Positions 8,458 to 17,569 of a stretch of 64,000 nt of DNA are shown here, piece by piece. A program made the position numbers and the translations under genes. Position 1 is the first letter of the stretch; every line of letters begins with the position of its first letter. The DNA is taken from the NCBI RefSeq assembly GCF_004801395.1, contig NZ_SSOA01000008.1, forward strand, positions 62,001-126,000, given 5' to 3'. Source of the stretch: Gillisella terrae. GTDB lineage: Bacteria > Pseudomonadota > Alphaproteobacteria > Rhizobiales > Rhizobiaceae. The notes under the pieces were generated by a model, which did not search any database, was not told where the DNA came from, and worked only from the letters and a program-made list of their open reading frames with translations.

Positions 8458-9738
8458 CTAATGAAACAGCTTTGGCAGCCACAGCGACAATGCCGGAATA
8501 TAGGTGACCAGCATCAAGGTTGCGAAAGCGGCACCATAAAACGGCCAGATGGTGCGCATGGCCTGGGTAATCGGTATCTTACCAACAGCGCAGCCAACAA
8601 ACAGCACGGCCCCCACCGGCGGTGTGCAAAGCCCGATACCGAGGTTGAGAATGAGGATGACGCCAAAATGCACCGGATCAACCCCGAATGCCGTGGCCAC
8701 CGGCAGGAAGATGGGTGTGGTGATCACGATCAGCGGCGACATATCCATGAAGGTGCCAAGGATCAGCAACACGACATTCAAAAGCAGCAGGATGATGATC
8801 GGATTGTCGGAGACGCCTTTCAGCAGGGCCACCATCGAGGCTGGCACGCGGGTATAGGCCAAGAGCCAGCCGAAGGAAGAGGCGCAGCCAATCACCATCA
8901 GCACCATGGCGGTGGTGCGCACGGCACCCTTGGTGGCTTCCAAAAAATCATGCCAGCTCAAGGTGCGATAGACAAAAAAGGTGATGGCCAGCGCATAGAC
9001 CACGGCGATGTTGGAGGATTCAGAGGCCGTGAAAATGCCGGAGCGAACGCCGCCGAAAATGATCGCCACCAGAATAAGACCCGGCACGGCTGAGACAAAC
9101 AGATTGCCAAGGGCTTTCAGGCCGGGAAACGGCTCGGTGGGATAGCCACGGCGCTTGGCCACAAACCAGGCGGCAACCATCAAGGACAATGCCAGCAAAA
9201 GACCCGGAATAATGCCTGCGGTGAATAGATCGGCAATGGAAATGCGCCCGCCCGCCGAGATCGAATAGATGATCATGTTATGTGATGGCGGGATCATCAG
9301 CGCAATGATGGAGCCAACGACGGTGATGTTGACGGCATAGTCCACATCATAGCCGCGCGCTTTCATTTGCGGCACCATCAGGCCACCAACGGCAGAGGCA
9401 TCGGCGGCAGCCGAGCCGGATACGCCACCAAACATCACCGAGGCCAGCACATTGACCTGGCCCAGACCACCGCGCAAATGCCCAACCAGAGCACCGGCCA
9501 GCGCCACAAGCCTGCGGGCAATATCGCCGCGCACCATCAGATCGCCAGCGTAGATGAAAAACGGAATGGCCATCAGCGCAAACACCGACACGCCGGAATT
9601 CAGCCGCTGAAACACCACAACGGGCGGCAGGCCGAGATAGAGCACGGTGGCAAAGCTGGAAATGCCAAGACAAAAGGCAACGGGTGTGCCGATCAGCAAC
9701 AGGAAGACAAAGCTTCCAAACAGAACCCAAAGTTCCAT
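8458..9738 (-). CDS. dctM: TRAP transporter large permease (DctM), hexuronate uptake
   Basis: The 426-residue ion-coupled channel subunit of a tripartite ATP-independent periplasmic transporter in the inner membrane. It is hydrophobic throughout, with about 12 helices. Family blocks include MFGGVSGSAAADASAVGGLMVPQM, MIPPSHNMIIYS and LNLGIGLCTPPVGAVLFVG. A GGAGGAAT ribosome site lies just before the ATG, and the gap to dctQ is 2 bases. The substrate is inferred from the operon: galacturonate, glucuronate or unsaturated uronates released from pectin. Confidence 0.94.
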   Translation of the reverse strand: MELWVLFGSFVFLLLIGTPVAFCLGISSFATVLYLGLPPVVVFQRLNSGVSVFALMAIPFFIYAGDLMVRGDIARRLVALAGALVGHLRGGLGQVNVLASVMFGGVSGSAAADASAVGGLMVPQMKARGYDVDYAVNITVVGSIIALMIPPSHNMIIYSISAGGRISIADLFTAGIIPGLLLALSLMVAAWFVAKRRGYPTEPFPGLKALGNLFVSAVPGLILVAIIFGGVRSGIFTASESSNIAVVYALAITFFVYRTLSWHDFLEATKGAVRTTAMVLMVIGCASSFGWLLAYTRVPASMVALLKGVSDNPIIILLLLNVVLLILGTFMDMSPLIVITTPIFLPVATAFGVDPVHFGVILILNLGIGLCTPPVGAVLFVGCAVGKIPITQAMRTIWPFYGAAFATLMLVTYIPALSLWLPKLFH

Positions 9739-9740
9739 GA

Positions 9741-10247
9741 TTATTCCTCCACCGCTTCACCGAAGCGGGCAGTCGGCAGCCCTGCCAAGCGGCGTGCTAT
9801 ACGCTCAAGAGAAAACAAAACGACCAGAATGCCACCCAAAATCACGGGCACGAAATCAAAAAGCCCGGAAATGCCGAGGCTTGGAATGATATTGCCTGCA
9901 ACATTGGCAGCCAGCGACCAGCCATACCAGACCATACCGCCGCCAAAACTGGCGACTGCCAGATCGGAAAGGCAATAAAATATCTGCTTGCCGCGCTCGG
10001 GAACAACATAGAGCAAGACGTCAAACGACAGGTGATAGCCTTCCTTGATGCCAACGGCCGCACCAAGGAAAATGAACCAGCCCATGATCATCACGGCAGA
10101 AGGCTCACTCCAGATAATACTACTGCCCAGCACATAGCGCCAGAACACCTGGGCGGCGATGATGGTTGTCATCAGCACAAGGCCAAGACCGGCCACCCAG
10201 AGCGCTGCCCGCGCCAAGGCACCGGTTACGGGTTCAAGAGATTTCAT
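9741..10247 (-). CDS. dctQ: TRAP transporter small permease (DctQ)
   Basis: Small four-helix membrane subunit that couples the DctP binding protein to DctM. From the ATG at 10247 it is 168 residues, the usual DctQ size, with helices around GLVLMTTIIAAQVFWRYVLG and MIMGWFIFLGAAVGIKEGYH; the latter carries the conserved WxxFLG-like and Glu-His features. The start is uncertain. The ATG has no strong ribosome site, and a TTG four codons earlier (10259) has GGAG 8 bases before it. A longer reading would begin inside the hairpin at 10288-10312, which is unlikely. Confidence 0.85.
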   Translation of the reverse strand: MKSLEPVTGALARAALWVAGLGLVLMTTIIAAQVFWRYVLGSSIIWSEPSAVMIMGWFIFLGAAVGIKEGYHLSFDVLLYVVPERGKQIFYCLSDLAVASFGGGMVWYGWSLAANVAGNIIPSLGISGLFDFVPVILGGILVVLFSLERIARRLAGLPTARFGEAVEE

Positions 10248-10287
10248 GAGAATTTGCAAGGCCGATACTCCGACACCATTGAAAATG

Positions 10288-10312
10288 GCCTGCGGAGACA
10301 ATCCGCAGGCCG
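10288..10312 (-). promoter_or_regulatory. Hairpin between dctP and dctQ
   Basis: GGCCTGCGGA and TCCGCAGGCC form a perfect 10-bp stem with a 5-base loop, a few bases after the dctP stop. On the transcript it is followed by only a short T run. Such hairpins after binding-protein genes usually stabilise the upstream mRNA or partly stop transcription, giving more binding protein than permease. Confidence 0.7.
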
Positions 10313-10322
10313 GAGCATTGCA

Positions 10323-11312
10323 TTACTTGGTCGCCTGAATGCGGGCGACCATGTCCTTCAACTTGTCGGACTTGATATATTTGGCGTAGATCGGCTCCAT
10401 GGCCTTGATGAAGGGGGCCTTGTCGATCTCGTCAACCACTTGCACACCAGCCGCACGGACTTTTGCTTCCGAGACTTTTTCCTGCTTCACCCAAAGGTCG
10501 CGCATGATCGGAACAGAGGCCTTGGCAGCTTCCTTGACCGCAGCCTGATCTTCCGGTGTCAGCTTGTCCCAGGATTTCCTCGACATCACCAGAACTTCCG
10601 GCACAATCAAATGCTGGTCGAGGGTGTAATATTTGGCCACTTCATAATGGCCGGAGCTGTCATAGGATGGCCAGTTGTTTTCGGCACCATCAATAACCCC
10701 GGTTTGCAAGGCGGAGTACACTTCGCCATAAGCCATGGGGGTTGCATTGGCACCCAGCGCCGAAACCATATCGACAAACATGTCGGACTGGATGACGCGG
10801 AACTTCATACCCTTCATATCCTCGAGGGATTTGATGGGCTTTTTGGTGTTGTAAAAGCTGCGCGAGCCGCTGTCGTAAAAGGCAAGGCCAATCAGATCAT
10901 GCGCTTTGAAGGCGTCGAGAATTTCCTGACCGATCGGACCATCCATGACCTTGTGCATGTGATCGACCGAGCGGAAAATATAGGGCAGCGACGGCACTTG
11001 CGTTTCAGGCACAATATTGTTGAACGGTCCAAGTGAAACGCGATCAAGGTCAATCACGCCGTATTGGGTTTGCTCGATCGTGTCTTTTTCCTCACCAAGC
11101 TGCGATGACGAAAACACTTCAATGCTGATGCGACCCTTGGTCTTGTCCGACAGGATCTTGCCCATGGCCTTGACTGCCTCCACAGTCGGATAGCCATCGG
11201 GGTGGCTGTCAGCCGAGCGCAGCTTGATGTCAGCAGCGCTTGCAAACGCCACCGAAGCGACAAGCGCCACGGTGGTCATCATTGCTCGTCCCCAGTTGTT
11301 CAGAATGCTCAT
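10323..11312 (-). CDS. dctP: TRAP transporter substrate-binding protein (DctP)
   Basis: A 329-residue periplasmic binding protein with a Sec signal peptide (cut likely after AFASA, near residue 28, before [11 protein letters not shown]). Family blocks include [39 protein letters not shown] and [19 protein letters not shown]; the last is the TRAP signature near the carboxylate-binding Arg region. I chose the ATG at 11312 because GGGAGG lies 8 bases before it; the ATG at 11318 would be too close. It captures the sugar acid for DctQM. The acidic ligand fits the uronate operon, but its identity is inferred. Confidence 0.93.
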   Translation of the reverse strand: MSILNNWGRAMMTTVALVASVAFASAADIKLRSADSHPDGYPTVEAVKAMGKILSDKTKGRISIEVFSSSQLGEEKDTIEQTQYGVIDLDRVSLGPFNNIVPETQVPSLPYIFRSVDHMHKVMDGPIGQEILDAFKAHDLIGLAFYDSGSRSFYNTKKPIKSLEDMKGMKFRVIQSDMFVDMVSALGANATPMAYGEVYSALQTGVIDGAENNWPSYDSSGHYEVAKYYTLDQHLIVPEVLVMSRKSWDKLTPEDQAAVKEAAKASVPIMRDLWVKQEKVSEAKVRAAGVQVVDEIDKAPFIKAMEPIYAKYIKSDKLKDMVARIQATK

Positions 11313-11346
11313 TTCCATATCCTCCCGTTTGGAAATCAAGGCTCTA

Positions 11347-12747
11347 TCAGAGCCTGTAGGCCTTCTTTGCCAGCCCGTAGGCCAGATCATGTGCCACCTC
11401 TGGTGCTTCGTCCTCATCCAGACGGCCCGTCACCACGAGGTTGGCGAGATAGGCGCAATCCACCCGCCGGGCCACATCATGGCGGGCCGGGATCGAGCAA
11501 AAAGCGCGTGTGTCATCGTTGAAGCCAACGGTGTTATAAAAGCCTGCGGTCTCTGTTGTGCTTTCGCGGAACCGGCGCATGCCCTCAGGACTATCAAAGA
11601 ACCACCAGGCCGGACCAAGCTTCAGCGCCGGATAGGCACCGGCCAGCGGAGCCAGCTCACGCGAATAGCTGGTTTCATCCAGTGTAAACAGAATGATGGT
11701 GAGGTCCGGGTTCATGCCCACGGCATCGAGAAGCGGTTTCAGCGCGCGCACATAGTCGGTGCGGGTGGGAATATCAAAGCCCTTGTCGCGTCCGTGTTTA
11801 GCCATGATGCCGGCAGAATGGTTGCGGTAGGAGCCAGGATGAATTTGCAGCACCAAGCCATCATCCAGGCTCATGCGGGCCATTTCGGTCAGCATATGGC
11901 CGCGAAAGGCATCGGCTTCGTCCGGGGTGATCTTGCCGCTCAGGGCTTTTTCAAACAGCGCCTTGGCTTGATCCTGCGGCAGATCTTCTGTGCGGGCCGT
12001 TGGGTGGCCGTGGTCGGAGCTGGTGGCACCATAGGATTTGAAAAAAGCGCGACGATTGCGGTGGGCCTCAAGATAGCCCTCCCATGTGGTGGCATCAACG
12101 CCCGCCAGAGCGCCAAACTTTTCAATATTCTCAGCAAAGCCTTCAAATTCCGGGTCTACCACCGGATCAGGCCGATAGGCGGTGACCACTCGGCCATTCC
12201 AGCCGGAGGCGCGGATCATCTCATGCCATTTCAGCTCATCCAGCGGGCTTTCGGTGGTGGCGATCACCTCAATATTGAAGCGCTCAAACAGGCTGCGCGG
12301 GCGAAACTCCGGCTTTTGCAGGCATTCGGCAATGTGGTCATAGGTCTCATCGGCGGTGGCAGCCGAGAGGCGCTTGGTGATGCCAAATACATCATGGAAG
12401 GCGTGTTCCAGCCACATGCGGCTGGGGGTTGCCCGCAGCAGGTGAAAATTGGAGGCAAACAGCTTCCAGATCTTGCGGCCATCGGTTTCTGTGGGGCCGC
12501 CATCCATGCGCGGCACGCCAAGCTGTGTCAGGTCAATGCCCTGGGAGTACAGCATGCGAAACACGTAATGATCAGGCACCACAAAAAGCTGGGCCGGATC
12601 GGGAAAGGCATTGTTTTCGGCAAACCAGCGCGGGTCGGTATGACCATGCGGGCTGACGATAGGCAGGGACTTGACCTGCTGATACAAGGAACGAGCAATG
12701 CTGCGGGAGGTTTCATCAATGGGAAAAAGTCTGTCGGGATGCAGCAA
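11347..12747 (-). CDS. uxaC: Glucuronate/galacturonate isomerase
   Basis: Isomerises glucuronate to fructuronate and galacturonate to tagaturonate, the entry step of both branches. It is 466 residues (E. coli UxaC is 470). Motifs of this amidohydrolase-fold enzyme are visible: [17 protein letters not shown] with the metal-binding HxH (about 34-36) and [13 protein letters not shown]. The start is TTG, well supported by GAGGAGG 8 bases upstream. It is the first gene of the minus-strand operon, 34 bases before dctP, and is divergent from the GntR regulator, whose likely operators lie in the 172-base gap. Confidence 0.96.
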   Translation of the reverse strand: MLHPDRLFPIDETSRSIARSLYQQVKSLPIVSPHGHTDPRWFAENNAFPDPAQLFVVPDHYVFRMLYSQGIDLTQLGVPRMDGGPTETDGRKIWKLFASNFHLLRATPSRMWLEHAFHDVFGITKRLSAATADETYDHIAECLQKPEFRPRSLFERFNIEVIATTESPLDELKWHEMIRASGWNGRVVTAYRPDPVVDPEFEGFAENIEKFGALAGVDATTWEGYLEAHRNRRAFFKSYGATSSDHGHPTARTEDLPQDQAKALFEKALSGKITPDEADAFRGHMLTEMARMSLDDGLVLQIHPGSYRNHSAGIMAKHGRDKGFDIPTRTDYVRALKPLLDAVGMNPDLTIILFTLDETSYSRELAPLAGAYPALKLGPAWWFFDSPEGMRRFRESTTETAGFYNTVGFNDDTRAFCSIPARHDVARRVDCAYLANLVVTGRLDEDEAPEVAHDLAYGLAKKAYRL

Positions 12748-12817
12748 TGTCTTGGCCTCCTCGCCCTTTCACAGCATGTGCAAAGGGCGCTATCAAGATG
12801 ATCTCCTGTCTGGACAA

Positions 12818-12834
12818 ACACAGACTGTCTGTGT
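12818..12834. promoter_or_regulatory. Candidate operator of the hexuronate regulator (palindrome 1)
   Basis: ACACAGAC and GTCTGTGT are perfect arms around one T, about 70 bases upstream of the uxaC start. A symmetric site of this size in a divergent regulator/target gap suits a GntR dimer. Binding is inferred. Confidence 0.5.
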
Positions 12835-12880
12835 GTGCTATCAGGCAGTTGCGAAACGGCAATTGCATTTCGCTGGTAAT

Positions 12881-12892
12881 CTAATATGTTAG
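12881..12892. promoter_or_regulatory. Candidate operator near the GntR gene (palindrome 2)
   Basis: CTAA and TTAG arms around TATG, inside an AT-rich patch 27 bases upstream of the regulator start. It may be part of its promoter or an autoregulation site. Weak on its own because the arms are short. Confidence 0.35.
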
Positions 12893-12919
12893 TATGCAAA
12901 TTGAGTCAATGGAGCTTTC

Positions 12920-13615
12920 ATGGTGGAACCTGTGAGTTTGCGAATTCTGGAGACGCAACGTGGCCCCTCGGTCACGGAGCAGGTTTTTGAGTTGCTCTAT
13001 GCTCAGGTGGTCGAGCTTCTTCTGCCGCCAGGCACCAAGCTTTCTGAAGTGGAAGTGGCAAAGCAGATGGGGGTTTCGCGCCAGCCAGTGCGCGATGCGT
13101 TTTATCGCCTCTCCCAGCAGGGCTTTTTGCAGATCCGCCCGCAGCGCGCCACCGTGGTCACCCATATCTCCGAGCAAGGGGTGTTGCAGGCGCGTTTCAT
13201 TCGCACAGCCCTTGAGATGGAAACGGTCAGAGCGGCGGCAGAACGTCTGAATGACGAACATCTTGCCGCACTTGATGATCTGGTGGCCCGGCAAATCAAT
13301 GCCATTGAGGCTGGCGATAAAATGCTGTTTCACGGGCTGGATGATGAGTTTCATCGCCAGATCTGCGTGATGTCCGATCATGAATTTGCCTGGGCGCTGA
13401 TCCGTGACAGCAAGGCCCATATGGACCGGGTGCGCTATTTAAGCCTGTCTTTCGGCGCGCAAAGCGCAATTGATGAGCACAAGCACATCATGGCAGCGCT
13501 TAAAGCGCGCGATGGCGATGCCGCCGCAGCCCATATGCGTGTTCACCTATCCGGCATTTTGTCGATTATCCGTCGCATTCGTGAAACGCACGGCCAGTAT
13601 TTTGCCTTGGAATAA
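12920..13615 (+). CDS. GntR family regulator, FCD (FadR/UxuR-like) subfamily
   Basis: A 231-residue DNA-binding regulator, probably the repressor of the hexuronate genes. The N-terminal winged helix (about 15-80) shows LPPGTKLSEVEVAKQMGVSRQPVRDAFYRLSQQGF, the GntR signature. The rest is the helical FCD ligand-binding domain with LDDEFHRQIC and a conserved HKHIMAALKARD stretch. A TGGAG site precedes the ATG. It is divergent from uxaC and only 58 bases before kdgK, so regulator and kinase may share a transcript. The ligand is likely a uronate intermediate (inference from context and the ExuR/UxuR group). Confidence 0.88.
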   Translation: MVEPVSLRILETQRGPSVTEQVFELLYAQVVELLLPPGTKLSEVEVAKQMGVSRQPVRDAFYRLSQQGFLQIRPQRATVVTHISEQGVLQARFIRTALEMETVRAAAERLNDEHLAALDDLVARQINAIEAGDKMLFHGLDDEFHRQICVMSDHEFAWALIRDSKAHMDRVRYLSLSFGAQSAIDEHKHIMAALKARDGDAAAAHMRVHLSGILSIIRRIRETHGQYFALE

Positions 13616-13673
13616 TTGGCCTAGGTGAACTTGGCCTTGGTGATATATCCGCCTTCAAACAATTGAGTATGTT

Positions 13674-14582
13674 ATGCGCAAACATCAGATTTTGACCATC
13701 GGCGAATGCATGGTGGAAATGGCTCCGCGACAGGATGAAGCCTACAATCGCAATTTCGCAGGCGACAGCTTCAATACCGCCTGGTATTTGCGGCAATTGC
13801 TGCCAGGCGATGATCAGGTCGGTTATTGTTCTGCTGTGGGCACCGACGGTATTTCCAATGCGATGCTGGCATTTATGCAGGCGGCTGGCATTTCGACGCA
13901 TGCCGTGCGCCGTATCCCAAATCGCACCGTTGGCCTTTATATGATCGAGCTTGCCAATGGTGAGCGCAGTTTCAGCTACTGGCGGGGCGAATCGGCGGCA
14001 AAGCTTCTGGCCGAAGATCGGACCTTTTTGAGTGAGGCCGTGGCCGGGCAGGATTTGGTGCTGTTTTCCGGCATTACACTGGCGATTTTGTCAGAAACCC
14101 ATCGCCAGCAATTGCTCAACGTATTGGGTGAAGCGCGCGCGCGTGGCACCACAATTGCCTTTGATCCCAATATGCGGCTTCGCCTGTGGCCAGATCAGCA
14201 GACCATGTGCCGAGCGGTTTCTGATGCTGCAAAACTTGCCGATATTGTCCTGCCATCTTTTGATGAAGATGGGCCAAATTATCAGGATGCATCGCCACAA
14301 GCCACGATTGAGCGCTACATTGCCGGGGGTGCCAAATGCGTCGTGGTCAAAAATGGACCAGATCGCATTCATGCCTTCTCCGAAGAGGAGGGGCATGTGG
14401 TGTTTGATCCGGTGCCGGTGGATGCGGTTGTCGATACCACGGCGGCCGGAGACAGCTTCAATGCCGGTTTTCTGGCGGCGCGCCTCACTGGCTCTGCCAT
14501 GGTTGAGGCCTTGGCAAAGGGCGCATCGGTTTCGGCTCAGGTGATCAAAAGCCGGGGTGCTCTGGTGGCCATTGAGGGGTGA
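13674..14582 (+). CDS. kdgK: 2-keto-3-deoxygluconate kinase
   Basis: Phosphorylates KDG to KDPG, joining the uronate branches to the Entner-Doudoroff pathway. It is a 302-residue PfkB-family sugar kinase: GECMVEM at the start, the FAGDSFNTAWYL segment near residue 26, and the C-terminal PfkB signature DTTAAGDSFNAGF with the catalytic Asp (about 256). It lies behind the GntR regulator and divergent from the enzymes that make its substrate. The KDPG aldolase needed next is not in this window. Confidence 0.93.
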   Translation: MRKHQILTIGECMVEMAPRQDEAYNRNFAGDSFNTAWYLRQLLPGDDQVGYCSAVGTDGISNAMLAFMQAAGISTHAVRRIPNRTVGLYMIELANGERSFSYWRGESAAKLLAEDRTFLSEAVAGQDLVLFSGITLAILSETHRQQLLNVLGEARARGTTIAFDPNMRLRLWPDQQTMCRAVSDAAKLADIVLPSFDEDGPNYQDASPQATIERYIAGGAKCVVVKNGPDRIHAFSEEEGHVVFDPVPVDAVVDTTAAGDSFNAGFLAARLTGSAMVEALAKGASVSAQVIKSRGALVAIEG

Positions 14583-14805
14583 AATGCATCTATTCTTGGT
14601 TGCAAAAGACGATTAAGGCGGTATTTGCGGAATAATTTTCTGCATATTTTGGTGCGAAGCAATTTGTTTTCACTTGAACCGGCGCTTGGTTTGATTCTAC
14701 GATGCCTTTCAAACGGTTTCAAAACCGTATTCTCTTTGTTTGTCAGCGATTTGTGTCTGGTCGGATCAATGCGTTGATAAATGTCAGGTCTTCATAGGAT
14801 TCGCC

Positions 14806-15858
14806 ATGCAACTGGTTTTCGATGGGCATAATGATGTCCTCCTGCGGCTCTGGAGGGCGCATTCGGCTGGTATTGATCCGGTGCGGCAGTTCATCAAAGG
14901 CACGAGCGAGGGGCATATTGATGCCCCACGCGCCAAGGCTGGCGGCTTGGCGGGCGGGCTTTGCGCCATTTACATCCCCTCCATGCATGATTTTGTGCTG
15001 ACCGAGCCTGATGCACGCGGCCATTACAACACCCCGATGGATACGCCCCTGCCAAGGGCTTCATCGCTTGATATTGCCTTGCAAATGGCGGGCATTGCCT
15101 TTCGGCTGGAGCGCGCTGGAGGCTGGCGGTTGTGTCGCTCAACCACCGACATTCGTGCGGCCATGAAGGATGGCGCCTTTGCCGCCGTGCTGCATATGGA
15201 AGGCTGCGAGGCGCTTGATGCTGATCTGGCCACGCTGGAAACCTTGTATGCTGCGGGCCTGCGTTCGCTTGGGCCGGTGTGGAGTCGTCATAATATTTTT
15301 GGCCATGGTGTGCCTTTTGCCTATCCCATGTCGCCCGATACGGGGCCGGGCCTGACACCTTTGGGCTTTGAACTGGTGAGAGCTTGCAATAAGCTTGGTA
15401 TCGCCATCGATCTGGCCCATATCACCGAAAAGGGCTTTTGGGATGTGGCCAGAACCACCGACAAGCCGTTGATTGCCAGCCACTCCAATGTTCACGCACT
15501 CACTCCTGTTGCCCGCAATCTCACCGATAAGCAGATGGATGCGATCAAAGAGAGCAAGGGGCTGGTGGGCTTGAACTATGCGGTGACCATGCTGCGCGAT
15601 GATGCCCGTGATTTTGCCGAAACACCTCTGTCTGATATGGTGCGCCATATTGATTATATGGTGGAGCGGATGGGCATTGATTGCGTCGCACTTGGCTCTG
15701 ATTTCGATGGGGCGACAGTGCCTGCGGAGATTGCGGATGCCAGCGGCAACCAAAACCTGATCGAGGCGTTGAGGCTTGCGGGCTATGGCGAGGCCGATCT
15801 TGCCAAGATTGCCCGCGAAAACTGGCTACGGGTGCTGGGCAGTGCCTGGCACGAATAA
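14806..15858 (+). CDS. Membrane dipeptidase, peptidase family M19
   Basis: A 350-residue zinc dipeptidase of the renal dipeptidase family, cleaving dipeptides, including some with D-residues. Zinc ligands are visible in FDGHNDVLLRLW (HxD, residues 6-8), HMEGCEAL (Glu), IASHSNVHAL (His) and CVALGSDFDG. The ATG at 14806 has AGGA 8 bases upstream and puts the conserved DGHND motif at the very start, as in relatives; longer readings add an unlikely tail. It is 54 bases before a Dpp-like ABC operon on the same strand, so it probably hydrolyses the imported dipeptides in the cytoplasm. Confidence 0.93.
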   Translation: MQLVFDGHNDVLLRLWRAHSAGIDPVRQFIKGTSEGHIDAPRAKAGGLAGGLCAIYIPSMHDFVLTEPDARGHYNTPMDTPLPRASSLDIALQMAGIAFRLERAGGWRLCRSTTDIRAAMKDGAFAAVLHMEGCEALDADLATLETLYAAGLRSLGPVWSRHNIFGHGVPFAYPMSPDTGPGLTPLGFELVRACNKLGIAIDLAHITEKGFWDVARTTDKPLIASHSNVHALTPVARNLTDKQMDAIKESKGLVGLNYAVTMLRDDARDFAETPLSDMVRHIDYMVERMGIDCVALGSDFDGATVPAEIADASGNQNLIEALRLAGYGEADLAKIARENWLRVLGSAWHE

Positions 15859-15912
15859 TGTTCTTTGATCAAAACACGACACCTTAAAACACGGCAATAA
15901 GGGGACCGGCCT

Positions 15913-17553
15913 ATGAAGATGACATTCGGCAATTCGATACGCCTTCTGACAACCAGCGCAGCAATGGCTTTGATGCTGGCAAGCGCGCCCAATGTGTTTG
16001 CGGCGACGCCCAAAGACACGGTGGTCGAGGCCTGGGCCTTTGATGACATTATTACGCTGGATCCCGGTGAGGCCTTTGAAATTTCGGCCGCTGAAATCAC
16101 CGGCAACACTTATGACAATCTGGTCAAGCTCAACACCAAGGATACGTCCGAAGTGGTGCCCGGCATTGCCGAGAGCTGGAAAGTCTCCGACGATGGCCTG
16201 ACCTATACGTTCAAGATCAAGCCTGACATCAAATTTGCCTCTGGAAATCCGATCACCGCGGCGGATGTGGCCTATTCGATTGAGCGCGCAGTCAAGCTCA
16301 ACAAAAACCCGGCCTTCATTCTTCAGCAGTTTGGCCTCACCGGCGATAATGTGACAGAAAATGCCAAGGCGGTGGATGCATCCACCTTCCAGCTCAAGGT
16401 GGATAAGCCTTACGCCACCAGCTTTGTGCTCAACTGCCTGACGGCAACCGTGGGTGCGGTGGTTGATAAAAAGCTGGTTGAAAGCCACGCCGTGGCGGTA
16501 ACACCATCCAAGGATTACAAATACGACACGGATTTTGGCAATGGCTGGCTGAAAACCCATTATGCCGGATCGGGCGCTTTCAAGCTGCGCGACTGGCGCG
16601 CCAATGAAATCATTGTCATGGAGCGCAACGATAATTATTACGGCGAAAAGGCCAAGGTTGCCCGCGTTATCTATCGCTTCATGAAGGAAAGCTCTGGTCA
16701 GCGTCTGGCGCTGGAAGCCGGTGACGTTGATGTTGCGCGCAATGTGTCACCCAATGATATTGCGGCTCTGTCCACCTCCAAGACCATCAAGCTGGATTCG
16801 GCCCCTAAAGGCACGGTCTACTATCTGGGCCTGAACCAGAAAAACCCCAATCTTGCCAAGCCGGAAGTGCGCGAAGCGCTGAAATATCTGGTCAATTATG
16901 ATGCGATTGGCGGAACGTTGATCAAGGGCATTGGCACCATTCACCAAAGCTTCCTGCCCAAGGGTATTCTTGGCGCGATTGATGACAAACCGTATAAGCT
17001 GGATGTGGCCAAGGCCAAGGAATTGCTGGCCAAAGCCGGTTTGAAAGACGGCTTTACCGTGACCATGGATGTCCGCTCGATCGAGCCGATCACCAGCCTG
17101 GCCCAATCCATGCAGCAGACCTTTGCGCAAGCCGGTATCAAGCTGGAACTCATCCCCGGCGATGGTAAGCAGGTACTGACCAAATACCGCGCCCGCAACC
17201 ACGACATCTATATTGGTGACTGGGGATCAGACTATTGGGACCCCAATTCCAATGCCGAAACCTTTACCAGCAACCCGGACAATTCCGACACGCCAAAATC
17301 AAAGACCCTGGCCTGGCGCAATTCCTGGGATGCACCTGAGTTGACCAAGGAAACGGCAGCGGCTCTTCTGGAGCGCGATACTGACAAGCGCAAGGCGATG
17401 TATGTTGACCTGCAAAAGAAGGTGCTGGCAGAGGGGCCGTTTGTGGTGATCTATCAGAAGACCGAAGTGGCGGGCTATCGCAACAATTTGCAGGGCTTCA
17501 AGCTGGGGCCAACCTTCGATTCCAACTTCATGAACACGGTCTCGAAAGACTGA
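15913..17553 (+). CDS. Dipeptide/oligopeptide ABC transporter substrate-binding protein
   Basis: A 546-residue periplasmic binding protein of SBP family 5. The signal peptide runs to about residue 30 (LMLASAPNVFA before ATPKDTVVEAW). Family blocks follow: GIAESWKVSDDGLTYTFKI, FASGNPITAADVAYSIERAV, and near the end DWGSDYWDPNSNAETF. AAGGGGA sits before the ATG. First structural gene of a complete importer (15913-21136) that follows the dipeptidase gene, so dipeptides are the likely ligand, though family 5 proteins also bind other short peptides, heme or opines. Confidence 0.93.
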   Translation: MKMTFGNSIRLLTTSAAMALMLASAPNVFAATPKDTVVEAWAFDDIITLDPGEAFEISAAEITGNTYDNLVKLNTKDTSEVVPGIAESWKVSDDGLTYTFKIKPDIKFASGNPITAADVAYSIERAVKLNKNPAFILQQFGLTGDNVTENAKAVDASTFQLKVDKPYATSFVLNCLTATVGAVVDKKLVESHAVAVTPSKDYKYDTDFGNGWLKTHYAGSGAFKLRDWRANEIIVMERNDNYYGEKAKVARVIYRFMKESSGQRLALEAGDVDVARNVSPNDIAALSTSKTIKLDSAPKGTVYYLGLNQKNPNLAKPEVREALKYLVNYDAIGGTLIKGIGTIHQSFLPKGILGAIDDKPYKLDVAKAKELLAKAGLKDGFTVTMDVRSIEPITSLAQSMQQTFAQAGIKLELIPGDGKQVLTKYRARNHDIYIGDWGSDYWDPNSNAETFTSNPDNSDTPKSKTLAWRNSWDAPELTKETAAALLERDTDKRKAMYVDLQKKVLAEGPFVVIYQKTEVAGYRNNLQGFKLGPTFDSNFMNTVSKD

Positions 17554-17569
17554 TTGAAAGGGTGCCGGA

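Noticed and set aside
11224..12801. 525-codon plus-strand frame opposite uxaC
   Set aside because: UxaC is certain from motifs and length; this antisense frame is an artefact of high GC codon usage.
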